16,416 nt of DNA from Alphaproteobacteria bacterium (lineage in GTDB: Bacteria; Pseudomonadota; Alphaproteobacteria; Rs-D84): contig JAEEQU010000015.1 in assembly GCA_016285415.1 (NCBI GenBank), positions 1 to 16,416 on the forward strand, in the 5' to 3' direction. The notes below the pieces were generated by a model. The model was not told where the DNA came from, did no database searches, and was given only the letters and a program-made list of their open reading frames with translations. This document shows positions 6,734 through 14,224 of this stretch, piece by piece (position 1 is the first letter of the stretch; each line of letters begins with the position of its first letter). The translations under genes and the position numbers were made by a program.

Positions 6734-7391
6734 ATGTCGCATGCTTTTTGGCGACGAAAAAATAAAAAAATTACAAAACGCAACAGTGATGGTCGTTGGA
6801 TGTGGTGCCGTTGGTTCTTTCGCAACCGAAGCATTGGCACGAACAGGTATCGGAAATATAATTGTAATAGATTTTGATACGGTTGAAGAATCAAATATAA
6901 ACCGTCAATTGATTGCGACACATTTAACATTAGGACGCAAGAAAACAGATATTATTCGGGAACGAATTGCCGATATAAACCCAAACATAAAAGTAACCGC
7001 GTTGGACATTTTCTTTGATGAAAATACCACCCTGCCCGTGCGACCAGATTTTGTAATTGATGCCATAGATACCGTACCATCAAAAATCGCACTTTATCGT
7101 TGGTGCCACAAAAATGATATCCCATTTATATCTTCTATGGGGGCGGCGCGCAAAACAGATCCGACAAAAATCAAGATAGACAAAATATCAAAAACTTTTG
7201 CATGTCCATTGGCATCGCGTATTCGCAGAATTGTTCGCGATGAAAAAATGCCCGATTTTCCAGTGGTGTTTTCAACCGAAATGCCGACCGGCGAAATAGA
7301 TACAGGAAAAAGTTTTGGTTCTATAATTACCGTTACCGGCACATTTGGATTACTTATGGCAAATTATACAATCCAGAAAATAATCGCTTAA
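6714..7391 (+). CDS. tcdA: tRNA threonylcarbamoyladenosine dehydratase (ThiF/E1-like)
   Basis: A ThiF/MoeB/E1-like adenylating enzyme. The 225 residues best match TcdA (YgdL/CsdL), which uses ATP to dehydrate t6A at tRNA position 37 to the cyclic form. Visible features are the nucleotide-binding loop VVGCGAVGSFATEALARTG (residues 27-45), the acidic patch DFDTVEESNINRQ (53-65), DFVIDAIDTVPSK, and the subfamily-typical CPLASRIRR followed by VVFSTEMP. It is shorter than E. coli TcdA (about 268), lacking part of the C-terminal region. The start codon lies inside tatD and is preceded by AAAAGG (6699-6704). A strong terminator follows right after the stop. Other ThiF-like activities cannot be fully excluded, but no thiamine or molybdopterin genes are near. 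Confidence 0.85.
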   Translation: MSDQLTRCRMLFGDEKIKKLQNATVMVVGCGAVGSFATEALARTGIGNIIVIDFDTVEESNINRQLIATHLTLGRKKTDIIRERIADINPNIKVTALDIFFDENTTLPVRPDFVIDAIDTVPSKIALYRWCHKNDIPFISSMGAARKTDPTKIKIDKISKTFACPLASRIRRIVRDEKMPDFPVVFSTEMPTGEIDTGKSFGSIITVTGTFGLLMANYTIQKIIA

Positions 7392-7392
7392 A

Positions 7393-7414
7393 AAAACGCC
7401 CAAGTGGGCGTTTT
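7393..7414. terminator. Bidirectional rho-independent terminator
   Basis: AAAACGCCC (7393-7401) and GGGCGTTTT (7406-7414) form a perfect 9-bp stem with an AAGT loop. It starts just past the tcdA stop codon and is followed by a T-rich run. It also ends the convergent minus-strand gene, whose stop is at 7423-7425. Confidence 0.92.
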
Positions 7415-7422
7415 ATTTTATA

Positions 7423-9504
7423 CTAATGCCCGATATTCTGTTGGGGAAGATACTGTTTCAATACATTTGCAAGATTTGTTTCTGCTCTTTCAACATTTAC
7501 CAATGCATCTTTGATATCACCAAAAGTTTGTTTCAATTCCCCTAACCGCTGGTCCAACCTTTCGTATTCTTCTTTTGCTTTTAGATATTCTATTTCTGCG
7601 GTCTGATAATCTTTGGTGGCTAATTCTATCAAACCCATCAAGTGTTCCAAATAGGTTACGACCGCCCTTACATCAGCCATACTAAATGCAGGGATGTTTG
7701 CTTCTGGGGATTTTTGTACTTGGGGCGATGATGCCACGGGCGCAGATGGCACAACCTTTTCTTCAATTTTATGCGCATTTTCTTCTTCCGCAACAACAAC
7801 CGGGGCAACGATCGCTTCGGGCGCCTGTGTTTCGTTTGGAATCTCTGTAATATTGGGTTCCTGGGCCACGGGTTGTGGTTCAACAACCGTCACAACATTA
7901 TCCGCCACTGGTGCCGGCTCTTCCGTCTTTTTCCTTTTACGTTTATCGTATGAATTAAGGAAAGCTCTAAGTTCACCGACATGTCCTGATCTGAACCAGC
8001 CAAACGAACTTTTACCTTTTTTCACAAACCAAGACCTAACTTTGTCTTGTTCGCCTTCTGTGGCCCGGCCCAAACATGTGATAATTTTATTACGAAGCAC
8101 CTCGCGATTTGTATACCCCATAATTTGAGCCAACGCCCCGAAAAGAATCAATAAATTTTCATCTTGATCGTCTTGGGTTTGTTGTATAACGCCATCTTTT
8201 GTTTTTGGTGTCACAACAGGTTGTTGTGGTGCAAGTTTAGTATCATCATTTTCCTTTTTGGGCGGACATACCAATACTTTTAACTTTTCAAAATATGTCG
8301 AATCAAAATACAGTGCTGTTCCACGTTTTTCAAACCATCCCTCTATCATTTTTCTATCACCGGGATGTTTTTTTAGGTATTGCGATTTCACCATTGAAAA
8401 GTTTGATATTTTCAGCTCTTTTTGCAATTTTTGTACAGACCACAATTCTTTGCCATCAAATGTTTTAAGAATTTCTGAACGCCGCTTATTATCTTTTTGC
8501 ATAGGAGTCAGCCCAGCAGTATCTTGCACAACTGTCTTTTTGGCCTTTACAGTTTTTTCTTTCTTTGGTGGGCACATCAGTTCTTGTAATTTCGAAAAAT
8601 TTTCTGATTTGAAATATGATACCTTGCCCCGTTTTTCAAACCAACGTTCTATTATACCCCTGCTGTCAGGATGATTTTTTATATAATACGCTTTTTTAAC
8701 CGGGAAATGCTTGATACCCAACTTTTCTTCTAATTTAGATATCGACCACAATTCTTTACCATCTTCGGTTGTAATAGTATCAGAATACACTTTTTGTTTT
8801 TCTTTTGGCGAAACTTTAACAAGATTTGACGGGGAAACCACAACAGTTGTGTCTTTTCTTGGACGACCGCGTCCCTTTTTATTTCTAAGATGTTCTATAT
8901 ATGCATCATCTATTATCGGGAAATCAGATTTCTGTTTTTTAGGTTCTTCCAGCTTTTTCTTAGGGATTACTTTTTGTTCTTGCCACACACTTTTATCATA
9001 TGGCACTTCCAGCAATTGCGCCCAATCTTTCAATTCTTCGGTAACAATTTCCCATCTTTCTGCGACCAACAGCGCACATTCAGCCGCATTACGATTACAA
9101 AGATTCAATTGTTTCTCATCAGATTGTAAATTCCAAGTTGTTTTACTATTTCGTGCTTTTTCCATGCTCAATTTACGTTCGGCTTCGGCTGCTTTGACAT
9201 CTGGTTTCGGATGTTTTACGGCCACCGCCAATGCCTTTTTCAACAGTTCTTGCTGCGCTGCGGACATCTGATTCAATACAGACATATGATCCATTGGACG
9301 CACACCGGCCAATAATAAATGTAAAAGATAATCGCACTTGCCCCATTTACAAGTTCTTTGCACTATTGATGCCACAAGTTCAATTTGAGAATCTAAAAGA
9401 ACCCGTGCACCCAATGAATTTCTGTCTCTTACCACGGAAATGCAACTGTATATAAATCCGGCTGTTTCTTTGTATCTATCAGTCCCCGATGCTTCGTATG
9501 CCAT
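7423..9504 (-). CDS. Large basic modular protein with AT-hook, triple repeat and coiled coil
   Basis: I do not recognise this 693-residue protein. Residues 1-170 form a helical domain with an AVKHPKP motif (95-101) and a later WEIVTEELKDW segment. A lysine-rich linker includes GRGRPRK (211-217), an AT-hook-like motif that in other proteins binds the minor groove of AT-rich DNA. Two clear copies of a module follow at about 249-315 and 351-417: ELWS, L..L.I, HP..R, WFEKRG, YF, F.KL, CPPKK. A diverged third copy lies at 452-516 (GYTNREVL, WFVKKG). Then come a basic patch, a Pro/Val/Ala/Glu-rich linker (528-605) and a C-terminal coiled coil (611-682). There is no signal peptide or membrane helix. 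The downstream-reading neighbour at 9622 is a paralog. Start: ATG with AGGGGA (9509-9514). A DNA-binding, chromatin-like or scaffolding role is inferred. Confidence 0.8.
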   Translation of the reverse strand: MAYEASGTDRYKETAGFIYSCISVVRDRNSLGARVLLDSQIELVASIVQRTCKWGKCDYLLHLLLAGVRPMDHMSVLNQMSAAQQELLKKALAVAVKHPKPDVKAAEAERKLSMEKARNSKTTWNLQSDEKQLNLCNRNAAECALLVAERWEIVTEELKDWAQLLEVPYDKSVWQEQKVIPKKKLEEPKKQKSDFPIIDDAYIEHLRNKKGRGRPRKDTTVVVSPSNLVKVSPKEKQKVYSDTITTEDGKELWSISKLEEKLGIKHFPVKKAYYIKNHPDSRGIIERWFEKRGKVSYFKSENFSKLQELMCPPKKEKTVKAKKTVVQDTAGLTPMQKDNKRRSEILKTFDGKELWSVQKLQKELKISNFSMVKSQYLKKHPGDRKMIEGWFEKRGTALYFDSTYFEKLKVLVCPPKKENDDTKLAPQQPVVTPKTKDGVIQQTQDDQDENLLILFGALAQIMGYTNREVLRNKIITCLGRATEGEQDKVRSWFVKKGKSSFGWFRSGHVGELRAFLNSYDKRKRKKTEEPAPVADNVVTVVEPQPVAQEPNITEIPNETQAPEAIVAPVVVAEEENAHKIEEKVVPSAPVASSPQVQKSPEANIPAFSMADVRAVVTYLEHLMGLIELATKDYQTAEIEYLKAKEEYERLDQRLGELKQTFGDIKDALVNVERAETNLANVLKQYLPQQNIGH
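8254..8760 (-). repeat. Internal duplication encoding two similar modules
   Basis: Two copies of a segment of about 200 bases, 8560-8760 and 8254-8454, encode modules of about 67 residues that align along their length. Similarity is visible in the DNA too: GACCACAATTCTTTRCCATC on the plus strand near 8743 and 8437, and CGTTTTTCAAACCA near 8630 and 8323. A single related copy is in the neighbouring gene, near 10150-10365. This points to duplication within the gene. Confidence 0.75.
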
Positions 9505-9533
9505 GTTGTCCCCTATTTGTTAACATCTGGTTG

Positions 9534-9562
9534 TTTATAACACACAACATTTTGTTTGTCTA
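9534..9562 (-). promoter_or_regulatory. Promoter of the 693-residue modular protein
   Basis: On the minus strand TAGACA (-35, 9557-9562) and TATAAA (-10, 9534-9539) are 17 bases apart, each one mismatch from consensus. It lies between the terminator of the upstream paralog and the ATG, so the two paralogs can be transcribed independently. Confidence 0.6.
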
Positions 9563-9569
9563 GTATTTT

Positions 9570-9600
9570 ATATGAAAAAACCGCCCATTTGGGCGGTTTT
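9570..9600 (-). terminator. Rho-independent terminator of the 437-residue paralog gene
   Basis: AAAACCGCCC (9577-9586) pairs with GGGCGGTTTT (9591-9600) around a 4-base loop, giving a perfect 10-bp stem. On the minus strand it is followed by TTTTTTCAT, the expected T run. It separates the two paralogous genes. Confidence 0.9.
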
Positions 9601-9621
9601 ATACAAGAACAAATACTGATT

Positions 9622-10935
9622 TTATTTGCTTGCTTCTTTGGCATCAGCCAACAGCTTACTTATGACATCTGATGCTTGGCGTTTTTGTGCCTCGGCCTGT
9701 TTTAACATTTTGTCAGCTTCTTGGAACTGACTTAACGCTTTTTGGGCGTCATCAATTTTTTTCGTCAGATTTTCCCGCTCTTCGGCAACCTTAACCAACT
9801 TTTTGTTTGCTTCAAGCATAGTATCCAAGAACGGTGCACGTTTTACAGGATCGTCTTTCACTGCATCTGATGCAGTTTGCGCTTCGGCGTATTCCTGTTG
9901 AATGTGTCCATAACGTTCAGACGCATCTTGCAGCATTTCAACCCATTTTGCCAACCGCTTTTCCAACGCCTTAACGCCGGCCATACCACCGATACTCGCC
10001 GGCTGTTTTTTGGTTGATTTTTGCGCACGTTTTTTGCCTTTCGCGTGTCCTTTGCGCTTTGGTGATGGCTTATCAGAAGTTTTTTCTTCCGCTACATCTT
10101 CCACAGGGACTTCTTCAATCATTGCTTCTGGCAATATTTCGGTTTTTTGTGCGCTTTTTCTGTTATAGTGCTTTATCAGATTTAACAATGCCTGAAAATC
10201 ATTAAAGTATTCTGGTTTAAATCTACCATTGATGAAATATCCGTTCACTGTGTCGCGGTATTCAGGATGTGTCTTTAACAGATAATGTTTGCGTCTGTTC
10301 AGTTGCGTCTTGGTCAGCCCCAGATGATTGGCCAATTCTTGATAAGACCACAATTCTGTTTTTCCAACTTCTTCTTTTTTTATATCTGCCTTGTTAGATT
10401 TCGCGGGGCCATTTTGTTTTGCTTTGGCCTGCTGAAATTCGGCAACTTTATCGCTCCACTTTTGCAATTCTGCAACAATGGTATCCCAATAACACCACAC
10501 ATTGACATGAATAATGGCTATTTTGCGTCTCATTTCTTCTTCTGGTGTAGCAACATTACTAAACGGGTTGTCTTCTGGTAATTCGGCAACAAGTCCCAAA
10601 GATCCTTCGTATTCTGGAATGGGATGTTTTTTAACACCTGCTATCAATTTATTTAACGCGTCCACATCCGATTTAGATAATCTTTTTATGATACTCAACG
10701 GATTTTCGTTACGAAATATGTACAATATCGCATGCAAAGCATAGCGGCATCTAACAGAGACTGTGGCTTGAATGTTGCGCATATTATCCGCAAAATAATT
10801 TTTTAAATCCAAAAAAGCATATCTGTCATCTTCATGAAACGCCTTAAATAACAGATCTATAAACTTTGGGGATTCTTTATTGGCCAACTCTTCTATGGTC
10901 TTTTGAATCTCTAAAGTATTATGTTTTTTTGCCAT
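9622..10935 (-). CDS. Basic modular protein with single module and coiled coil, paralog of 7423-9504
   Basis: An unrecognised 437-residue protein that shares the plan of its neighbour. The N-terminal helical domain (1-170) has GVKKHPIPEY at 100-109 and CYWDTIVAELQKW at 148-160, matching AVKHPKP and WEIVTEELKDW in the neighbour. After a Lys-rich linker comes one copy of the module at about 192-256: ELWSYQELANHLGL, HPEYRDTV, YFINGRFKPEYF. A strongly basic segment (290-312, KRKGHAKGKKRAQKSTKK) has the composition of a DNA-binding tail. A long coiled coil (318-430) closes the protein. There is no AT-hook, signal peptide or membrane helix. The start ATG has GAGG (10943-10946) 7 bases upstream. It has its own strong promoter and its own terminator. 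It probably arose by duplication with the neighbour; a shared function, perhaps through coiled-coil pairing, is inferred. Confidence 0.8.
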   Translation of the reverse strand: MAKKHNTLEIQKTIEELANKESPKFIDLLFKAFHEDDRYAFLDLKNYFADNMRNIQATVSVRCRYALHAILYIFRNENPLSIIKRLSKSDVDALNKLIAGVKKHPIPEYEGSLGLVAELPEDNPFSNVATPEEEMRRKIAIIHVNVWCYWDTIVAELQKWSDKVAEFQQAKAKQNGPAKSNKADIKKEEVGKTELWSYQELANHLGLTKTQLNRRKHYLLKTHPEYRDTVNGYFINGRFKPEYFNDFQALLNLIKHYNRKSAQKTEILPEAMIEEVPVEDVAEEKTSDKPSPKRKGHAKGKKRAQKSTKKQPASIGGMAGVKALEKRLAKWVEMLQDASERYGHIQQEYAEAQTASDAVKDDPVKRAPFLDTMLEANKKLVKVAEERENLTKKIDDAQKALSQFQEADKMLKQAEAQKRQASDVISKLLADAKEASK

Positions 10936-10965
10936 ATTTTAACCTCTTTGTTCTTGTACGCAATA

Positions 10966-10993
10966 TTTATAGCACTTAAAATTCTTTTGTCAA
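10966..10993 (-). promoter_or_regulatory. Strong sigma70-like promoter of the 437-residue gene
   Basis: On the minus strand a perfect TTGACA (-35, 10988-10993) is 16 bases from TATAAA (-10, 10966-10971), which has an upstream TGC making it an extended -10. It is the best promoter in the window and suggests strong expression. Confidence 0.75.
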
Positions 10994-11092
10994 GTATTTT
11001 GTTAAAAATAAATATCACGAAAATTTCCGGACTTTTTATAAATTTTGTTTTAAAACAGCCATAATTTATGGACGATTGCGCCCTATTTCGCC

Positions 11093-11968
11093 CTAGTGGC
11101 TACGAATATTTACAAATTTGCTTAGGTTATCTGCCGATAAACAAATGTTTTTCACCCCTGCCCCACGCATCGTGTCCAACACAGAATCATAGTTTGCCTC
11201 GATACGCGCAATATCATGTGCATCATCACTTAAAATGGCCGTTGCACCGGATAATTCCGCCAAAATTTCTGGTTTTAATGTGTAATGCTTGTTGTTTATT
11301 AATGCCGTATTCAATTCTACCGGCACAGAATTCATCTTTAGCGCATGCAACGCCGCCGTTTCCATATTTGTATCAGACACCCCAACCTTTTGTGGCAAAT
11401 CAAAATGTGCAATCCAATTAAATTGAAAACCCATATTGCGCCAATCAAATTCCGCCAACTGCATAAGGTTTTGATAGTATTCGCGCAATAAACGCCTTGA
11501 TTCTGGTGCAGGCGCCGTTTTGATATCATGAACATTTAATATACCATTTTCGCCACGATCTATGAAATGCATGGCACCGATTACATAATCTGGACACAGT
11601 CGTCGCACCGCATAATTTACGACATCCCGCCAACCACCATATTTGAACCAGTCCATTTCCATGCCACACAAAATATTCATATCTGGATATTGGGAACGCA
11701 ATGCGCGGACTTCGTCATAATGACGCGCAAACTTTTCAATAGAAGTTTCTATATTATCAGAATATATCCCGCTATATCCACCGCGCACCGCATATTCATA
11801 CATTTTTGATTTTTTAATATACGGATGCACAATAAAATGATTTGAAATTCCAAATGTTTTAATTCCGCGCACATTTGCGGTCGCGACCATATCGGCCACA
11901 CTATTACGTCCATCAAAACCGATGGTATGCGTATGCAGGGAATAATCTATTTTTTTATCAATCAACAT
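11093..11968 (-). CDS. PHP-domain phosphoesterase, histidinol-phosphatase-like
   Basis: A 291-residue member of the PHP (polymerase and histidinol phosphatase) superfamily, metal-dependent phosphoesterases with a distorted TIM barrel. The metal-binding motifs appear in order: HTH at 12-14 in DYSLHTHTIGFDG, His 43 in GISNHF, Glu 103 in CGMEMDW, His 133 in GAMHFI, His 187 in IAHFDL, and Asp 248 plus His 250 in LSDDAH. Length and motif order resemble HisJ/HisK-type histidinol-phosphatases, but no other his biosynthesis gene is near, so the substrate could be different. The ATG has only a weak ribosome site (GAGA). It is divergently transcribed from the secreted protein gene at 12099, and the two promoters lie within about 70 bases. 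Confidence 0.85.
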   Translation of the reverse strand: MLIDKKIDYSLHTHTIGFDGRNSVADMVATANVRGIKTFGISNHFIVHPYIKKSKMYEYAVRGGYSGIYSDNIETSIEKFARHYDEVRALRSQYPDMNILCGMEMDWFKYGGWRDVVNYAVRRLCPDYVIGAMHFIDRGENGILNVHDIKTAPAPESRRLLREYYQNLMQLAEFDWRNMGFQFNWIAHFDLPQKVGVSDTNMETAALHALKMNSVPVELNTALINNKHYTLKPEILAELSGATAILSDDAHDIARIEANYDSVLDTMRGAGVKNICLSADNLSKFVNIRSH

Positions 11969-12000
11969 TTTAATCTCGTACTTTTTTATTTTGACATATG

Positions 12001-12028
12001 ATGATATGAAATAAAATCATTTTTTCAA
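12001..12028 (-). promoter_or_regulatory. Probable promoter of the PHP gene
   Basis: On the minus strand TTGAAA (-35, 12023-12028) and TATCAT (-10, 12001-12006) are 16 bases apart, giving a leader of about 25 bases before the ATG. Confidence 0.45.
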
Positions 12029-12041
12029 AGTTAAAATTTAC

Positions 12042-12070
12042 TTGCACCAAATAAAACAAAATGTTAGAAT
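12042..12070 (+). promoter_or_regulatory. Promoter of the second secreted Cys-rich gene
   Basis: TTGCAC (-35, 12042-12047) and TAGAAT (-10, 12065-12070) are exactly 17 bases apart, with a TG one base before the -10 box. The transcript should start near 12077, leaving a very short leader with the ribosome site at 12083-12090. Confidence 0.6.
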
Positions 12071-12082
12071 ATTTGTTGCAAA

Positions 12083-12101
12083 AGGAAGGAAGTAAAAAAT
12101 T
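12083..12101 (+). promoter_or_regulatory. Ribosome site that points to an ATT start codon
   Basis: AGGAAGGA (12083-12090) is the only good Shine-Dalgarno sequence before this gene. Eight bases after it comes ATT (12099-12101), in frame with the long coding region. The first in-frame ATG (12126) is 35 bases away and the closer ATG at 12112 is out of frame and stops after seven codons. An in-frame stop (TAA, 12093-12095) rules out a start further upstream. Confidence 0.5.
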
Positions 12102-13991
12102 ACTATCAAACATGTTGTTATTTCTATGGTTATGAATTGCCTGGTATTATATGGCGCCATGGCATCTGTCACACTTTACTACGAAAGAAACCAGCAGTGT
12201 GATGGTTTTTATCTGACTATTCCAAAATCCGGATGTGGTACCACGGCTGACAAGGCAACCAGAATAACCGTTCCGACAACACTAAATGGCGAATTTGATG
12301 GGTACTATTTAAATGGGACCAAGGTTGTGAATTCAACGGGGGAAATTATATCAACACCACGCAATTTATCTGATGCGGGAATTTCATTGGCACAAATATC
12401 CAACGTTACACCAAAATATACATGTAACGATGGATACGAAGAATCTAATGGCACATGCAGCCCACGTGATACTGGTGGTGGGACCACGGGTAATAGATAT
12501 ATCTCTGTCAAATGCAACGATGGGACCCCAGATCCAGAATGGATGCCAATTAGCGCGGGTGTTCCAACGCGAATCCCATCTCATACGATATGCACAAACT
12601 ATGCGAATAACAGTAATTATCGCTTTGATGGATGGCAATGGAAAACCACAACTTTCCAAGACGGCGAAACCGTGACATTTAATGAGGCAGATTTTTCATC
12701 TTCTGGGTTTATAACATTGCGCGCACAATGGACGGGTGCAACCAATTTGAACAGTGCGACAACACGTGCCGATTGTGAATACCTTGGCGGGCACTGGTGT
12801 GGTCGGGCATATGGTGGTTGGTCACCTGCCACAGAAACAACATACGCATGTTATGATAATGCAAGTGCCGCAAACCTTTGTTGCTATGGAACGCCACAAA
12901 ATTGCACATACTGGCAATGTAATAATATGGGATATTACTGGAACACTCAGGAAAACGCACCCGCGACGAATTTTGAATACAAACTATGTCAAACAGAAAA
13001 CACAAACAGAATTGGATTAAAAAGTGGCAGACAATATTTTGTAGCTCTTCATGCATGGACAGTACTAGAAAGTGGTTTTTCTGGTCACAGGGATGCCAAT
13101 AACCCAAACAGCAATTTCATTTATGTAGATACAGATCAGTTTTGTGTCGCAGATAATAGATGCTTCCCGACAAGACGCACCAAATTATACAAAATACAAA
13201 CTCGGTATCTTGCCACAGATATTTATGGTGGTTATGAATTTGGCGGATATTATACCGGCGAAAATTGTACTGGAACCAAATGCATTGACAAAGATGGAAA
13301 TATATTACCTGTTGCCTGTAATGACACAGTTTACGAATGTTGGCACGAATTAAATAATGAAGAACCCGCCGAAGGTGTCACAAAACTGTATTTTGGCTCA
13401 TGTGATGCCGTGCCACGTTGCTGGGAATTTCAAAGCGTTCCAGAAAACGATCCGCGTTATCATGGGACATGGTATGGGCCGCTATATACAATTGATGGGA
13501 AAACACTGTACACGGATAAAGATGCCACCCAAGTCGCAGAATACATACCAAAGAATAGTGGATCCTCCACAACTTGGTATTACCGTTTAGCAGGTGTGGG
13601 CTATACTGATCATAAATTTCCAACCAGCCCCGGAAACAGTTTTACACAAATGCGTTTTGGTGAAAAACAGAACAGATTATTACTGTTCCCTGGGCCGGCG
13701 AGTTACCCACAGAATGTGACATTGTCACGTGATTGTGGCACAGGCGAACTTTACACTGGGTGCGCGTCTTATGGACTTGAACAACGCCAAATATACAAAG
13801 GAATTTATGCAACCCTAACACATTCCGCACACGAGGAGAACCATAGTACATATGGATGTTTCTGTCATAAAAATACCAAACTCCCATGTGGTTGGCGAAC
13901 CCAATCTGGCGATGTTATTACAGGAACCGGACAAAAGGTTGGCCCATGGACGACATCACAAACACTGACCGCAGTGTATGAATGTAATTAA
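12099..13991 (+). CDS. Secreted cysteine-rich protein with InlB-like repeat
   Basis: Starting at ATT 12099, the 630-residue product has a clear signal peptide: TIKH, a hydrophobic run VVISMVMNCLVLYG, and cleavage after AMA. From the first ATG (12126) the basic n-region would be lost, leaving a poor signal. The mature part has 28 cysteines. A segment at about 12598-12732 reads FDGWQWKTTTFQDG...ITLRAQW, the pattern of InlB B-type (Listeria-Bacteroides) repeats; a related FxGYY...GT...DG pattern appears near 12294 and 13240. The protein ends with LTAVYECN, another repeat-like close. It has no sortase motif or C-terminal membrane anchor. It is probably exported and disulfide-stabilised, perhaps displayed at the surface; binding partners are unknown. 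Its promoter and leader resemble those of the gene at 506-1591, although the mature sequences differ. No hairpin terminator is seen after the stop. Confidence 0.8.
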   Translation: MTIKHVVISMVMNCLVLYGAMASVTLYYERNQQCDGFYLTIPKSGCGTTADKATRITVPTTLNGEFDGYYLNGTKVVNSTGEIISTPRNLSDAGISLAQISNVTPKYTCNDGYEESNGTCSPRDTGGGTTGNRYISVKCNDGTPDPEWMPISAGVPTRIPSHTICTNYANNSNYRFDGWQWKTTTFQDGETVTFNEADFSSSGFITLRAQWTGATNLNSATTRADCEYLGGHWCGRAYGGWSPATETTYACYDNASAANLCCYGTPQNCTYWQCNNMGYYWNTQENAPATNFEYKLCQTENTNRIGLKSGRQYFVALHAWTVLESGFSGHRDANNPNSNFIYVDTDQFCVADNRCFPTRRTKLYKIQTRYLATDIYGGYEFGGYYTGENCTGTKCIDKDGNILPVACNDTVYECWHELNNEEPAEGVTKLYFGSCDAVPRCWEFQSVPENDPRYHGTWYGPLYTIDGKTLYTDKDATQVAEYIPKNSGSSTTWYYRLAGVGYTDHKFPTSPGNSFTQMRFGEKQNRLLLFPGPASYPQNVTLSRDCGTGELYTGCASYGLEQRQIYKGIYATLTHSAHEENHSTYGCFCHKNTKLPCGWRTQSGDVITGTGQKVGPWTTSQTLTAVYECN

Positions 13992-14065
13992 CCTTAACCC
14001 GATACATGACAACTACCTATAAATTCAAAGACATATACATTTATGTGTAATTGCCAAAATATAAC

Positions 14066-14093
14066 TTGCGTTTAATAAAATTTAGTATATAAT
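14066..14093 (+). promoter_or_regulatory. Promoter of tRNA-Pro
   Basis: TTGCGT (-35, 14066-14071) and a perfect TATAAT (-10, 14088-14093) are 16 bases apart. Transcription would start at about 14100, a few bases before the mature tRNA, followed by GC-rich GGGGCG. Confidence 0.7.
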
Positions 14094-14103
14094 ATGGGGC
14101 GTT

Positions 14104-14180
14104 CGGGGCGTAGCTCAGTCTGGTAGAGTACTTGGTTTGGGACCAAGGTGTCGAAGGTTCGAATCCTTTCGCCCCGACCA
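14104..14180 (+). tRNA. tRNA-Pro (anticodon UGG)
   Basis: The 77-base sequence folds as a full cloverleaf. The acceptor stem is CGGGGCG (14104-14110) with CGCCCCG (14170-14176), starting with the C1 typical of bacterial tRNA-Pro. The anticodon stem CTTGG/CCAAG holds the loop TTTGGGA, with anticodon TGG at 14138-14140. The T arm contains GGTTCGAATCC. The 3' CCA (14178-14180) is encoded. UGG can read all four CCN codons by wobble when suitably modified. Confidence 0.97.
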
Positions 14181-14188
14181 GAAGATTT

Positions 14189-14216
14189 AAATCGGCTTTA
14201 TGCCGATTTTAATTTT
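14189..14216. terminator. Terminator after tRNA-Pro, shared with recD
   Basis: AAATCGGC (14189-14196) and GCCGATTT (14202-14209) form a perfect 8-bp stem with a 5-base loop, followed by TAATTTTTT on the plus strand. On the minus strand it lies 15 bases past the recD stop and can also end that operon, though the T run there is weaker. Confidence 0.85.
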
Positions 14217-14224
14217 TTATACCC

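Noticed and set aside
8711..9271. Long open frame (186 codons) on the plus strand opposite the 693-residue protein gene
   Set aside because: It is the antisense shadow of a Lys/Glu-rich gene, which yields Phe/Ser-rich readings, and it has no ribosome site or family resemblance. The same holds for the plus-strand frame at 7694-8128.
11041..11092. Terminator after the PHP gene (CCATA/TATGG hairpin)
   Set aside because: The stem is only five AT-rich pairs with a weak T run; I could not support a terminator there.
12112..12135. ATG at 12112 as the start of the secreted protein gene
   Set aside because: It is out of frame and stops after seven codons. It would only be valid if there were a frameshift error between 12112 and 12135.
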